Source of the DNA: Streptomyces sp. NBC_01244
GTDB taxonomy: Bacteria; Actinomycetota; Actinomycetes; Streptomycetales; Streptomycetaceae
NCBI RefSeq assembly: GCF_035987325.1
Contig: NZ_CP108488.1
Coordinates: 8,742,001-8,806,000, forward strand
Length of the DNA: 64,000 bases
Direction: 5' to 3'
Shown here: positions 8,869 to 17,203 of the stretch, one piece after another
Layout of the letters: each line of letters begins with the position of its first letter
How positions within the stretch are numbered: position 1 is the stretch's first letter
The notes under the pieces: model-generated
Seen by the model: the letters and a program-made list of their open reading frames with translations, nothing else
Databases searched by the model: none
What the model was told of the DNA's origin: nothing
Program-made: the position numbers and the translations under genes

Positions 8869-9062
8869 GCCGGCCGCACGGGCCGGAGCCCGTCCGGCCG
8901 GGCGGTCCGCCCGGGCGCTCAGGCTGATCGCCGCACGGACCGGTCGGCGGCCACTCCGCGAGGGAGTGCCCGCCGTCCGGTCCGGGGGCTGCGCTGCCAC
9001 CGTCCCCACGAGGCAGCGCGAGCGGGTCGCCGCCCGGTCATCGGGGACGGCGGCCCGCTGGT

Positions 9063-9710
9063 TCAGGGGGCCTGGCTGCGGGGGGCCCGTACCGCTTCCG
9101 GCGGGGCCGTGCCCAGCACCGGCAGCAGGCAGGCGTCGACGAACCGTACGAGGTACTCGGCGTCGGCGTAGCGCCCCTCCAGCACGGGCCGGATGCGCAG
9201 CACGCCCATCAGCTGCGCGGGCAGGAACTCCACGGCCGGGTGCCCGGGGGCGAGCTCGCCCCGCGCCACGGCCCGCGCCACGATCGAGTCGAACGCCGCC
9301 AGCTCCGGCTCCACCAGAGCCTCGCGCAGGGCCGCCTTCAGCTCCTCGTCGCTCAGCACCGCGTGCCCGAGGGCCTGCATCAGCCGGGTGTCGCGCCCCG
9401 AGGTGCAGGCGGCGAGCCGAGCCGCCTCGCGCAGGTCGCCCGCCAGGTTTCCGGTGTCCACCGCCGCCAGGGTTCCGCGCCGGTCCGCACGCAGGGCGGC
9501 GGCGACGAGCTGCGGTTTGGTCTTCCACTGCCGGTAGAGCGTGGACTTCCCACAGGTGGCCCGGGCGGCGATCTTCTCCATGGTCAGTGCCTCGTAGCCG
9601 TCCTCGCGCAGCTGGTCCAGGACGGCGTCGTAGAGCTGCTGCTCCCGCTCCGGTGTGATTTTGGAGCGGCGCGCGGGGGCCGGGGCGGCTTCCGGCGTCG
9701 GCGACGTCAT
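9063..9710 (-). CDS. TetR family transcriptional regulator
   Basis: A 215-residue TetR repressor. The N-terminal helix-turn-helix is clear (AVLDQLREDGYEALTMEKIA, then CGKSTLYRQWKTKPQLVAAAL), and the C-terminal half is a TetR_C-type ligand/dimerisation domain. GAGGAGAG precedes ATG 9710. It is divergent from the PAP2 gene at 9910. The shared 199-bp region contains two palindromes with the same GTATCGATAC core (9827-9842 and 9845-9856), the likely operators. The regulator therefore probably represses itself and the downstream PAP2/transporter cluster. The ligand is unknown. Confidence 0.92.
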   Translation of the reverse strand: MTSPTPEAAPAPARRSKITPEREQQLYDAVLDQLREDGYEALTMEKIAARATCGKSTLYRQWKTKPQLVAAALRADRRGTLAAVDTGNLAGDLREAARLAACTSGRDTRLMQALGHAVLSDEELKAALREALVEPELAAFDSIVARAVARGELAPGHPAVEFLPAQLMGVLRIRPVLEGRYADAEYLVRFVDACLLPVLGTAPPEAVRAPRSQAP

Positions 9711-9826
9711 GGGGCGGCTCTCCTCGCTTCTGCGTGGCACTGGGACCTGACGCACCGGCGATATTTCGTTCGCGCGGCGGCGGCCTCTAGTGAAAGTCTA
9801 CGGGAACGCGAGCGTTTCGGTACACA

Positions 9827-9856
9827 CTCGTATCGATACGAGAATGTATCGATACA
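9827..9856. promoter_or_regulatory. Tandem palindromic operators between tetR and PAP2 genes
   Basis: CTCGTATCGATACGAG at 9827-9842 is a perfect 16-bp palindrome, and TGTATCGATACA at 9845-9856 is a perfect 12-bp palindrome. Both contain GTATCGATAC, and their centres are 16 bp apart. The position between divergent genes and the TetR neighbour make these probable TetR binding sites. A weaker related arrangement (CGATACAC facing GTGTGTCG) follows directly. Confidence 0.7.
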
Positions 9857-9909
9857 CTGGTGTGTCGATTGTGAGCCGTGTAGCTGTGTACAGGAAGCGA
9901 GACCGGGGG

Positions 9910-10755
9910 ATGACCGCCCACACCACACCCGTCGGAGCCGGTACCGGGCCGGGCGCCCGCCGCCGCCTCATACGCGAGCTCCTGCTCGTCGTGGGTCTCT
10001 TCGCCGTGTACAAGTGCGGCCGTACGCTGGCCACCGGTCGCACGGACGAGGCCTTCCGCAACGCCGCCCGGGTCTGGGACGCCGAGCGCGCCCTGCACCT
10101 GCCCGGCGAAGGTCTGGTCCAGCGCGCGCTCCTGCACAGCGACGCCCTCGTGCACACCGCGAACACCTACTACGCGGCCGTGCACTTTCCCGCCACGGTG
10201 CTCTTTCTCGTCTGGCTCTACCTACGCCGCCCCGCGCACTACCTCTGGACCCGCCGGGTCCTGGCCGTCCTGACCGGCGCGGCCCTCGTCCTCCACCTGG
10301 CCTTCCCCCTCGCACCCCCGCGGCTGCTGGGCGCGGCCGACCTGATCGACACCGGCCAGGTCTACGGACCGACCGTCTACGGGGCCGCGCCCGCCGCCGA
10401 CACCGTGGCCAATCAATTCGCCGCGATGCCCTCCCTGCACTTCGGCTGGGCGCTGATGCTGGCCCTGGGCATGATCGCCGCGACCTCCTCGCGATGGCGC
10501 GCCCTGTGGCTGCTGCACCCGCTGGTGACCCTGCTCGTGATCGTCGGCACGGCCAACCACTACTGGCTCGACTCCCTCGTCGCCGCGCTGCTCCTCGGGG
10601 CCGCCCTGCTGCTGGTCCCGCGCCCGGTCGGGCGTTCGCTGATCGCCCGGCGGAGCGTGCCGGGCCAGCGTGCGGTGCCGGTGCCGGTGCCGGTGCCGGT
10701 GCCGGCGGGCGCGGCGGCCGTGGAGCCAATGGAGCCCGTAGGAGCGGTCCGGTGA
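9910..10755 (+). CDS. PAP2 superfamily membrane phosphatase/phosphotransferase
   Basis: A 281-residue polytopic membrane protein with about six helices. The PAP2 catalytic motifs are present: MPSLHFGWALML supplies the first catalytic histidine and GTANHYWLDSLVAA the second, with His-Asp spacing typical of this superfamily, including AUR1-like inositol phosphoceramide or phosphoinositol transferases. It probably acts on a phospholipid or polyprenyl phosphate at the outer membrane face. ATG 9910 is preceded by GACCGGGGG; the frame is open upstream through the operator region, which argues against an earlier start. The stop overlaps the GTG of the next gene. Confidence 0.88.
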   Translation: MTAHTTPVGAGTGPGARRRLIRELLLVVGLFAVYKCGRTLATGRTDEAFRNAARVWDAERALHLPGEGLVQRALLHSDALVHTANTYYAAVHFPATVLFLVWLYLRRPAHYLWTRRVLAVLTGAALVLHLAFPLAPPRLLGAADLIDTGQVYGPTVYGAAPAADTVANQFAAMPSLHFGWALMLALGMIAATSSRWRALWLLHPLVTLLVIVGTANHYWLDSLVAALLLGAALLLVPRPVGRSLIARRSVPGQRAVPVPVPVPVPAGAAAVEPMEPVGAVR

Positions 10756-11681
10756 ACTCCACGCTCCTCGCCGTCCTGCTCTGCCTCGCCGCGGCCGTCA
10801 CCTACGCGGCCGCCGCCGTCGCCCAGGAACGCCTCGCCCGCCGAGCGGTCGCCCGCAGCACCGCGGCGCTGCTCGGCAGCGGCGCCTGGTGGTGGTCGGC
10901 GGGCCTGAACGCCGCGGCCGCGCTCCTGCACGCCGCCGCCCTGCGGTACGGGCCGCTCACCCTGGTCCAGCCGCTCGGCGCGCTCACCCTCGTCGCCGCC
11001 GTACCGCTGGGCGCGCGCGGCGCCGGTCGGCGGGTCGTGGCCAGCGAGTGGCGCGGCACCCTGGCCACCGTCGTCGGCCTCGGGCTGCTCCTGCTGCCCG
11101 CCTCCGGCCCGTCCCCCGACGAGACCCTGACCCTGGCCGAGGCGCTCGCCGTCTCAGGGGCCACGGCCGCGGTGATCATGCTGCTGACCGCGCGGAGCGA
11201 CACCCGCTCGGGGCTGCGCCACGCGACGGCGTCCGGGCTGGCCTCCGCGGCCGCCTCCGCCCTGACCCAGACCGTCGCCGTGGCGGGCGGCCGCGGCGGG
11301 TCCCTGCTCAGCTTCCGGGTCGTCTCGGTGGCGCTGCTCGTGGTGGTCTTCGCGGTCGGCGGGATGCTCCTGTCCCAGCGGGCCTACCGGGGCGGCCTCG
11401 GCGCCCCGCTCGCGGTGGTCAACCTGACCAACCCGCTGGCCGCGGCCGCGATCGGGATGATCCTGCTCGGCGAACGCATCCAAGGAGGAGCGGTCGGCGT
11501 CCTGTTGGCCGTGGCGGGAGCGCTCGCGGCGGCCCGGGGCGTGCTGTTGCTCACACGCGCCCCGCAGCAGTCGGCGGCCGTTCCGGCTCAGGCTGCGCCC
11601 CCGTCCGCGCCTCAGTCCGCGCCTCAGTCCGCGCCTCAGTCCGCGCCTCAGTCAGCGCCGATGGCCGGTGTGGCAGCATGA
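10752..11681 (+). CDS. DMT-type (EamA-like) membrane transporter
   Basis: A 309-residue protein with about nine to ten hydrophobic helices in the two-half arrangement of drug/metabolite transporters (LLAVLLCLAAAVTYAAAAVA at the start; QPLGALTLVAAVPLGA in the first half; AVVNLTNPLAAAAIGMILLG in the second). The substrate is unknown. The GTG start at 10752 overlaps the PAP2 stop (GTGA), so translation is probably coupled. The cytoplasmic tail carries four perfect 12-bp DNA repeats encoding S-A-P-Q, and the last bases overlap the ATG of the next gene. The protein belongs to the TetR-controlled cluster. Confidence 0.82.
   Translation: MNSTLLAVLLCLAAAVTYAAAAVAQERLARRAVARSTAALLGSGAWWWSAGLNAAAALLHAAALRYGPLTLVQPLGALTLVAAVPLGARGAGRRVVASEWRGTLATVVGLGLLLLPASGPSPDETLTLAEALAVSGATAAVIMLLTARSDTRSGLRHATASGLASAAASALTQTVAVAGGRGGSLLSFRVVSVALLVVVFAVGGMLLSQRAYRGGLGAPLAVVNLTNPLAAAAIGMILLGERIQGGAVGVLLAVAGALAAARGVLLLTRAPQQSAAVPAQAAPPSAPQSAPQSAPQSAPQSAPMAGVAA
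11604..11651 (+). repeat. Four 12-bp tandem repeats (TCCGCGCCTCAG) in the transporter tail
   Basis: Four consecutive exact copies of TCCGCGCCTCAG encode S-A-P-Q four times in the polar C-terminal tail of the membrane transporter. Being in frame, copy-number change would only lengthen or shorten the tail. It is a candidate strain-typing microsatellite with no inferred function. Confidence 0.9.
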
Positions 11682-12016
11682 TCCGCATGGCTGCCGATGA
11701 CGGTTCGTTCCTCTCGCTCCGCTCCAAGGGCTCGATCCTCTCCATCGGTTCGGTGGGGTCGATCCTCTCCATCGGATCGGTCGGGAGCGTGCTGTCGGTC
11801 GGTTCGATCGGCTCGGCCCTGTCGGCCGCCTCGGTGGGATCCGTGCTGAGCGCGGGCTCGTTCGCCTCCGCCCAGTCGGCGCTGTCGGTGCTGTCCTGGC
11901 GCTCCCGCGGTGGATTCCTGGCGGCGGGAGGGGTCGGAGTCGCGGGAGCCGCGGTGCTGGGCTTGGTGGCGGTGGCCGTCCTCGGACCCGCCCCCGGGTC
12001 CCGGCGGCGCGCCTGA
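11678..12016 (+). CDS. Serine-triplet-repeat single-pass membrane protein, unknown function
   Basis: A 112-residue protein unlike any enzyme. Serine occupies every third position without interruption from residue 10 to residue 76 (23 serines), within degenerate nonapeptides of the form GSxLSxGSx (residues 18-71). A basic SWRSRGG turn and one hydrophobic helix (residues 81-103) follow, with a Arg-rich tail. The regular period suggests a solenoid or other elongated fold before a membrane anchor. The ATG overlaps the transporter stop as ATGA, so it is translationally coupled to it. Short actinobacterial proteins of this look are generally annotated as hypothetical. Expression is inferred only from the coupling. 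Confidence 0.75.
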   Translation: MIRMAADDGSFLSLRSKGSILSIGSVGSILSIGSVGSVLSVGSIGSALSAASVGSVLSAGSFASAQSALSVLSWRSRGGFLAAGGVGVAGAAVLGLVAVAVLGPAPGSRRRA

Positions 12017-12111
12017 GAACCGTTTCACCTGTTCACGCGTCTCTCCCTGTGAGACCTGAACGGACGTCGCGCGCACTACGGGGCGCGCACATCGAAGCGG
12101 AGTGAACGGGC

Positions 12112-12378
12112 ATGGGCATCATCGGCTGGATCATCCTCGGACTGCTGGCGGGCGGGATCGCCAAGGTCCTGCTGCCCGGCCGTGACCCGGGCGGCCTGAT
12201 CGGCACCACCCTCATCGGCATCGCCGGTGCCTTCACCGGCGGCTGGCTCTCGGCGAAGTTCCTGGACCGGTCGATCCAGAACGACTTCTTCGACCTCGCG
12301 ACCTGGGGCTCCGCCATCGCGGGCTCCCTGGTCCTCCTCGTCGCCTACCGCCTCATCTTCGGCAACTCCCGCAACTGA
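12112..12378 (+). CDS. GlsB/YeaQ/YmgE family membrane protein
   Basis: An 88-residue small membrane protein with three hydrophobic segments. The family glycine pattern is intact: GLLAGGIAKVLLPGRDPGGLIGTTLIGIAGAFTGG, called the transglycosylase-associated family in older annotation. Members are general stress proteins of the cytoplasmic membrane without a defined reaction. GAAGCGGAG lies upstream of the ATG. It stands alone between the serine-repeat gene and the kinase. The short length is normal for the family. Confidence 0.93.
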   Translation: MGIIGWIILGLLAGGIAKVLLPGRDPGGLIGTTLIGIAGAFTGGWLSAKFLDRSIQNDFFDLATWGSAIAGSLVLLVAYRLIFGNSRN

Positions 12379-12524
12379 CCGGCGGGCCGGCGGGCCGGGT
12401 CAGACCTCCATGCGGGCCGACGTGCCGGTACGCCGGGCCACGTCGGTCTCCCGCACGCACCCGTGATGTCCACGCCCCGGTACGGGTACACCGGCGTCGG
12501 TGGCGGCGCCTACGATGACCGGCC

Positions 12525-14252
12525 ATGGACAGCAGTGAGGCCGGCAGACGGTTGATCGACGGGCGCTTCGAACTCGCGCGGCCCCTCGGCAGTGGCGGAA
12601 TGGGGACGGTGTGGCGCGCCCGCGACATCGCACTGGACCGGGAGGTCGCCCTCAAGGAGGTGCGGCCGCCGGACCCGGCGACCGCCGCCGCGCAGCCCGG
12701 GCTCGTCGTCCAACTGCGCGAACGCGCCGTCCGCGAGGCCCGGGCCCTCGCCCGGCTCGCCCACCCGAACGTGGTCACCATCCACCACATCGTGGAGCCC
12801 GAGCCCGGCTCCGACGGCCATCCGTGGATCGTGATGGAGCTGGTCCGGGGCGGCTCCCTCGCCGACCGGCTGGAGGGCGGGCCGATGCCGGTGGCGGACG
12901 TGCTGCGCCTCGGGATCGACCTGCTCTCCGCGCTGCGGGCCGCGCACGCGGAGGGGGTGCTGCACCGTGACGTGAAACCGGCCAACGTGCTCCTGCGGCC
13001 GAGCGGCTCCGCGGTGCTCACCGACTTCGGGATCGCCGCCCTGCACGGCGCGACCGGGCTGACCTCGACCGGAGCGCTGATCGGTTCGCCGGAGTACATA
13101 GCGCCCGAGCGGGCGCGCGGCGCGGAGGGGCTGGCCGCCTCCGACCTGTGGTCGCTGGGGATGCTGCTGTACGTGGCCGCGGAGGGGGTGCACCCGCTGC
13201 GCCGGGCCACCAGCCTGGCCACCGTGGTCGCGGTGCTCGACGAGCCGATCCCCGCGCCGGTCCGCTCCGGCCCGCTGGGCCCCGTACTGGAACGGCTGCT
13301 GGTACGGGACCTGGCCGTGCGGCCCGACGCAGAGGAACTGGAAGCGCTGCTCCGCGGTGCGAGCAGTGCTCTCGGCGGCGCCGCCCCGGTGGTACCGCCC
13401 GCCGCCCTCGGGAGCTTCGGGCCGGCGACCCCGGCCGCCGGTCTCGCCATGGGCCCCGGGCCGACCCCTGCGGCGGCGCACACCCAGCCGCCGGCGCCGT
13501 TCGTTCCGGGTGCGGGCAACCCGTACGCGTTCACCGTCCCCGTGGCCTTCCCGCCGCCGCCCGCGCCGCGCAGGCGCCGCCGGCCCGCCCTGCTCGCCGG
13601 ACTCCTCGCGGTGGTCCTGGCCGCCGGGGTCGTAGGCCTCGTCAACTGGCTGCCCGACGGGAACACGGGCGGCGACGCGGGCAAGAGCGGCGACACCAAG
13701 TCCTCGGGCACCCCGTCCGCTTCCGGACCCGCCTCCACCGCCCGGGGCACCGCCGTGGCCCTGCCCCCCAGCCCCACTCCGAAGGCGAGCACGCCGAAGC
13801 CGGTCACCCCGCCCAAGGGCAGCCTGATCGACCCGGCCAACATCCGTACCGCCGTCGAGGCGTTCAAGCAGCAGGCGGGCACCACCACCTTCGTCGACAT
13901 GAAGGTCTACGACGAGTACGTGCTCGCCGCCATCCCCACCGCGCCCGGAGCCAGGACGGTCGACTCCTGGCAGTACCGCGGCGGCGTCGCCAAACGCACC
14001 GGTCCGTCCGGCACGGTGAAGCCCGGCGAGCCGCTCATGGACATGGCGGCGCTCGACTGGGACGCCCTGCCTGCCCTGATGGCCGAATCGACGAAGGAGC
14101 TCGGCGTCGACAACCCGAGCTTCCGCTACCTCAACGTCTCGCCCTGGATGAACGCCCCCGCGATCCGCCCCTACATGAGCGACGAGTACCAGCAGGGCGG
14201 CTACGTCCTCGCCGGCACCGACTTCAAGATCAAGAAGGTCTACCGGAGCTGA
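12525..14252 (+). CDS. Receptor-type Ser/Thr protein kinase (PknB-like)
   Basis: A 575-residue transmembrane kinase. The Hanks kinase domain covers about residues 15-275, with glycine loop GSGGMG, ATP-binding Lys in VALKEV, catalytic loop HRDVKPAN, DFG, and the SPEYIAPE activation segment. A Pro/Ala-rich juxtamembrane region, a basic stop (RRRRRP), and one helix (about residues 350-370) follow. The extracellular part has a Ser/Thr/Pro linker and a 145-residue sensor-like domain without PASTA repeats. It probably phosphorylates cytoplasmic targets in response to an external signal that cannot be named. The ATG is the first in frame after the upstream region; no partner phosphatase is nearby. 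Confidence 0.95.
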   Translation: MDSSEAGRRLIDGRFELARPLGSGGMGTVWRARDIALDREVALKEVRPPDPATAAAQPGLVVQLRERAVREARALARLAHPNVVTIHHIVEPEPGSDGHPWIVMELVRGGSLADRLEGGPMPVADVLRLGIDLLSALRAAHAEGVLHRDVKPANVLLRPSGSAVLTDFGIAALHGATGLTSTGALIGSPEYIAPERARGAEGLAASDLWSLGMLLYVAAEGVHPLRRATSLATVVAVLDEPIPAPVRSGPLGPVLERLLVRDLAVRPDAEELEALLRGASSALGGAAPVVPPAALGSFGPATPAAGLAMGPGPTPAAAHTQPPAPFVPGAGNPYAFTVPVAFPPPPAPRRRRRPALLAGLLAVVLAAGVVGLVNWLPDGNTGGDAGKSGDTKSSGTPSASGPASTARGTAVALPPSPTPKASTPKPVTPPKGSLIDPANIRTAVEAFKQQAGTTTFVDMKVYDEYVLAAIPTAPGARTVDSWQYRGGVAKRTGPSGTVKPGEPLMDMAALDWDALPALMAESTKELGVDNPSFRYLNVSPWMNAPAIRPYMSDEYQQGGYVLAGTDFKIKKVYRS

Positions 14253-14355
14253 CGGCCGGAGGAGCGGGCGAGCACCGTCAGCCCGTTCAGCCCGTGCCGT
14301 CCGGGCCGCCCGTGCACAATTGGATAGCTGTGCTCTCCAAAGAAAGGTCCACGGG

Positions 14356-15000
14356 ATGCGGCTGGCGGAGTTGAGCGAGCGCAGTGGCGTCTCCACGGCG
14401 ACCATCAAGTACTACCTGCGCGAAGGACTGTTGGCGCCGGGGGAGCGGGTCAGCGCGACGACCGCCGACTACGACGACGGGCACGTGCGGCGGCTGCGGC
14501 TGGTCCGCGCGCTGATCCAGGTCGGCGGGATTCCGGTGGCCAAGGCCCGGGAAGTGCTCGCGCACGTGGACGACGAGTCCCTGGGCCGCACGATCCGGAT
14601 CGGCGCGGCGCTCTGGGCGCTGCCGCAGGGGCCCGAGCCGGAAGGCGGGGATCCGGCGGTGGTCGCCGCTCGGCGCGAGGTGGACCGGCTGCTGGAGATG
14701 CTGGGCTGGTCGACGGCCCGGGAAGTGGGGGAACTGTCTCCCGTCCACCGCTCGCTCGTATCGGCGGTCTCCACCCTCATCGGGCTCGGCTATCCGTGGG
14801 ATGCCGAACTGATGGCCCCGTACGCCGAATTGATGTACCAGGCGGCCGTGCACGACCTCGACTTCATGGAGTCGTACCCCTCCGAGGAGGAGAAGGTCGA
14901 GACGGCGGTGGCCGCGGTCGTCCTCGTCCAGCCGGTACTGAAGGCCCTGCACCGGCTGGCGCAGGAGGAGGAGTCGGCGCGGCGGTACGGACTGGAGTGA
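14356..15000 (+). CDS. MerR family transcriptional regulator
   Basis: A 214-residue MerR-type regulator. The winged helix is at the very N-terminus (RLAELSERSGVSTATIKYYL, then REGLLAPGERVS), followed by the coiled dimerisation helix and a helical C-terminal domain without metal-binding cysteines. The inducer is therefore probably not a metal. ATG 14356 follows GAAAGG; an upstream in-frame start would add non-conserved residues. The sequence TTGGA-N11-TCCAA at 14320-14340 sits before the gene and could be a self-regulatory site. No obvious target gene is adjacent; the transglycosylase downstream is convergent. Confidence 0.93.
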   Translation: MRLAELSERSGVSTATIKYYLREGLLAPGERVSATTADYDDGHVRRLRLVRALIQVGGIPVAKAREVLAHVDDESLGRTIRIGAALWALPQGPEPEGGDPAVVAARREVDRLLEMLGWSTAREVGELSPVHRSLVSAVSTLIGLGYPWDAELMAPYAELMYQAAVHDLDFMESYPSEEEKVETAVAAVVLVQPVLKALHRLAQEEESARRYGLE

Positions 15001-15020
15001 GCGGCTTGCCGCGGACGGGC

Positions 15021-15704
15021 TCAGTACGGGCCGTTGACGTTGTCGATCGAACCGTAGCGGGCCGCCGCGTAATTGCAGGCGGCCGTGATGTTGGCGACCG
15101 GGTCGTAGGAGTCCAGCGAAGTGCCGGGTACGTGATAGGCCTTGAAGGTCGGGTCGATGACCTGGAGGAGCCCCTTGGAGGGGATGCCGGCCGCCGCGTT
15201 GGAGTCCCAGTTGTTGATGGCCATCGGATTCCCCGAGGATTCGCGCATGACGTTGCGGTGAATTCCTTCGTAGCTTCCGGGAATTCCGTGCCGGGCCAGG
15301 ACGTCGAGCGACTCCCGGATCCAGCCGTCGAGGTTGTTCGCGTAGCCGGTGGTGGCCTTGACGGCCTGGGCCGCGGCCGGCGCGGCGGCCGGCGCGCCGA
15401 CCGTGGTGAGGTTCAGCTTCAGGCCCGGGCGGATGGCCGAGGGGTCGGCGCCGACGATGCCCTTGTTGGCCTCGTAGAGCTTCTGCCAGCCGCCGCCGAT
15501 GGAGTGCTCGGCCGCGATCTTGCTCAGGGTGTCGCCGCTGACCACGGAGTACGTCGTGGGGGCGATGGTCGCCTCGGCCGCTCCGGCCGTGGTCGCGCTG
15601 ATCAGCGGGAGGGCCAGCGCCGCACTGCCCGTACCGGCGAGGGCCAGCTTGCGGGTGAGTGCGTGGTGCTGCTTCGGCCGGCGGTGCTTTCCCTGTGCGG
15701 GCAT
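15021..15704 (-). CDS. Secreted LysM/SLT lytic transglycosylase-like protein
   Basis: A 227-residue exported cell-wall protein. Residues 1-42 are a basic, long signal (KHRRPKQHHALTRKLALAG, ending TTAGAA). A LysM domain covers about 46-93 (TYSVVSGDTLSKIAAEHSIG, NKGIVGADPSAIRPG), followed by an SLT domain with the catalytic Glu in VMRESSGNP and the KGLLQVI and NITAACNYAAARYG motifs. It binds and cuts peptidoglycan, like resuscitation-promoting or SLT enzymes of Streptomyces. GTGAGGA precedes ATG 15704. The 359-bp non-coding region upstream is unusually long and holds a Crp-like site, so expression may be tightly controlled. Confidence 0.93.
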   Translation of the reverse strand: MPAQGKHRRPKQHHALTRKLALAGTGSAALALPLISATTAGAAEATIAPTTYSVVSGDTLSKIAAEHSIGGGWQKLYEANKGIVGADPSAIRPGLKLNLTTVGAPAAAPAAAQAVKATTGYANNLDGWIRESLDVLARHGIPGSYEGIHRNVMRESSGNPMAINNWDSNAAAGIPSKGLLQVIDPTFKAYHVPGTSLDSYDPVANITAACNYAAARYGSIDNVNGPY

Positions 15705-16063
15705 GGCGGAATTCCTCACGTGGGGGGTACGGAAGAGCCCTGGCGGAGGCCGGATTCGGCAGCTGACCACCGGGAGTGAGGTGACCGTAGGCGAGTGCTG
15801 CGGGCCGGAACAAGACACGAATTCGACCGGGAGATCAACTTCCCGCATTCGGCCCCGTGGATGACCTTGAAAAGAGGTCGGGGAATTCCTGAATATCCAA
15901 CCGGGAAAAGGGAATGGCCCCGCGCGGGGAAATGATGTTGACGCCGTCGGCGTGACTCACATCACGGATCGGCGGGCGGCAGCCCAATCCGGGCAAGTCG
16001 CCCGTCGGCGGGGCCGATTCGGGCGACCCGCCCGTTGGCGGCGAATCGCCCATCCGGGGATAT
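15705..16063. other. 359-bp non-coding leader/promoter region of the transglycosylase gene
   Basis: No gene was found here. The part next to the transglycosylase start is a leader with several short hairpins (for example CGGGAGATCAACTTCCCG near 15818). A Crp-like dyad lies at 15952-15965. Streptomyces wall-hydrolase genes often have c-di-AMP (ydaO) riboswitch leaders, but the canonical core was not recognised here by eye, so no riboswitch is called. Confidence 0.5.
15952..15965 (-). promoter_or_regulatory. Crp-like binding site upstream of the LysM/SLT gene
   Basis: Read on the minus strand the site is GTGATGTGAGTCAC, which fits the Streptomyces Crp consensus GTG-N6-GNCAC and has symmetric GTGA/TCAC arms. 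It lies about 250 bp before the start codon of the wall hydrolase. Crp is known to matter in Streptomyces germination and wall-hydrolase expression, so direct control is plausible but unproven. Confidence 0.4.
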
Positions 16064-17104
16064 TCAGCCCTCGTGCGTGATCGTGCCGTCCTCGTCCAAC
16101 GCGGGGTGGATCCTGGTCGGCCCCTCCCCGTTCTCCTCCTCGTCGGACGGCCGCGGGCCCTCCGGCCCGTCCGGTCCGATCCGCACCAGCCGGCGCATCC
16201 GGACGACCAGCAGCTCCCGGCCGTCGTCGAGGCGCACCGCGTTCGCGTTCCCGGCGGCCCGGAACTCCGCCGCCGCCCGCTCGTACCCCGCCCGCCGGGC
16301 CTCCGGCAGCTCGGCCCCCCGCATCTCGTGGGTGGCGGGCCAGAGCCAGGTCAGGATGTGCACCAGCGCCCTGCGGGCCGCGTGCGGGCTCGGCAGTACC
16401 GCGGACGCGGGCTCCCAGCCCGCCGCGGTGCGCTCCAGTACCCGGTAGGCGGTCGGCAGCAGCACGGTCCCGGCGTGTGTCCGGAGCGCGCGCCGCGAGT
16501 CGGCCCGTACCTCGGCCGGGTAGCGCGGGCTGCGGTAGTGCAGGCCCATCAGCGCGAGCCGCTCGGAGGCCTCCATGACGCTCGCCGCCGCGATGTGGTC
16601 GATCACGAAGCCCGTGTCGACCTCCGGCTCCCGGGACCCCAGCTCCCAGTCGCGCACGGCCGGCTCCGGATCGGTGGGCCGGGGCGGCTCCGGCCCGTCC
16701 CCGTTCGTGTAGACGATCTCCTCGCACCGCACCACGCGGTAGCGGGTGCCGGCCGCGGTGACCTCGTCGACCGCCGCCGTCTCCAGCCGGGCCACGGCGG
16801 CCAGGAGCTCCCGGCGGACCGCCCGCTCGTCCGTGTCGTCCTTGGCCCGGAACCACAGGGTGGAGTTCAGCCGGTCCCGGGCGTCCTGCGGGAAACCGCA
16901 CGCGACCGGGGTCGACACCTCCCACCGGTGCCCGCCCCCCACCTGCTGGGAGGCGATCCCGAAGAGCGGTCCCCGGATGATGTAGTGCCCGTACCGCTGT
17001 GCGGCGTCGGAGGCGTCGGCCTCCTGCGCGGCGGCCACCGGATGCTCCGCGTGCTCGACGTTCATGTAGAGGTGCTCGCGCCCGGGGGGAACCTCGCTGC
17101 TCAT
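16064..17104 (-). CDS. DUF5954 family protein
   Basis: A 346-residue cytoplasmic protein matching the Streptomyces DUF5954 pattern: PVAAAQEADASDAAQRYGH near the start, RGPLFGIA, then DARDRLNSTLWFRAKDDTDE, and an RCEEIVYTNGDGPEPPRPTD segment in the middle. No catalytic motif is recognised and the function is unknown. Start choice is uncertain: ATG 17104 is used, but 17113 and 17066 are also in frame, and none has a strong ribosome-binding site. The gene is followed by 200 bp before the next minus-strand neighbour upstream and precedes the long non-coding region. Confidence 0.78.
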   Translation of the reverse strand: MSSEVPPGREHLYMNVEHAEHPVAAAQEADASDAAQRYGHYIIRGPLFGIASQQVGGGHRWEVSTPVACGFPQDARDRLNSTLWFRAKDDTDERAVRRELLAAVARLETAAVDEVTAAGTRYRVVRCEEIVYTNGDGPEPPRPTDPEPAVRDWELGSREPEVDTGFVIDHIAAASVMEASERLALMGLHYRSPRYPAEVRADSRRALRTHAGTVLLPTAYRVLERTAAGWEPASAVLPSPHAARRALVHILTWLWPATHEMRGAELPEARRAGYERAAAEFRAAGNANAVRLDDGRELLVVRMRRLVRIGPDGPEGPRPSDEEENGEGPTRIHPALDEDGTITHEG

Positions 17105-17203
17105 GGTGAGCATTCTGGGCGCAGCCCCGGATGGTTCGCCCGACCATCGGCAACTCGGCACCGAGCGAACGGGGTTGTGGTAGCCGACCGGATCCTCAGC
17201 TGC

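Noticed and set aside
15705..15900. A c-di-AMP (ydaO) riboswitch before the LysM/SLT gene
   Set aside because: The gene type fits, but the conserved core (GGGGGAACC then GGGUGAA) was not seen. Infernal with RF00379 would settle it.
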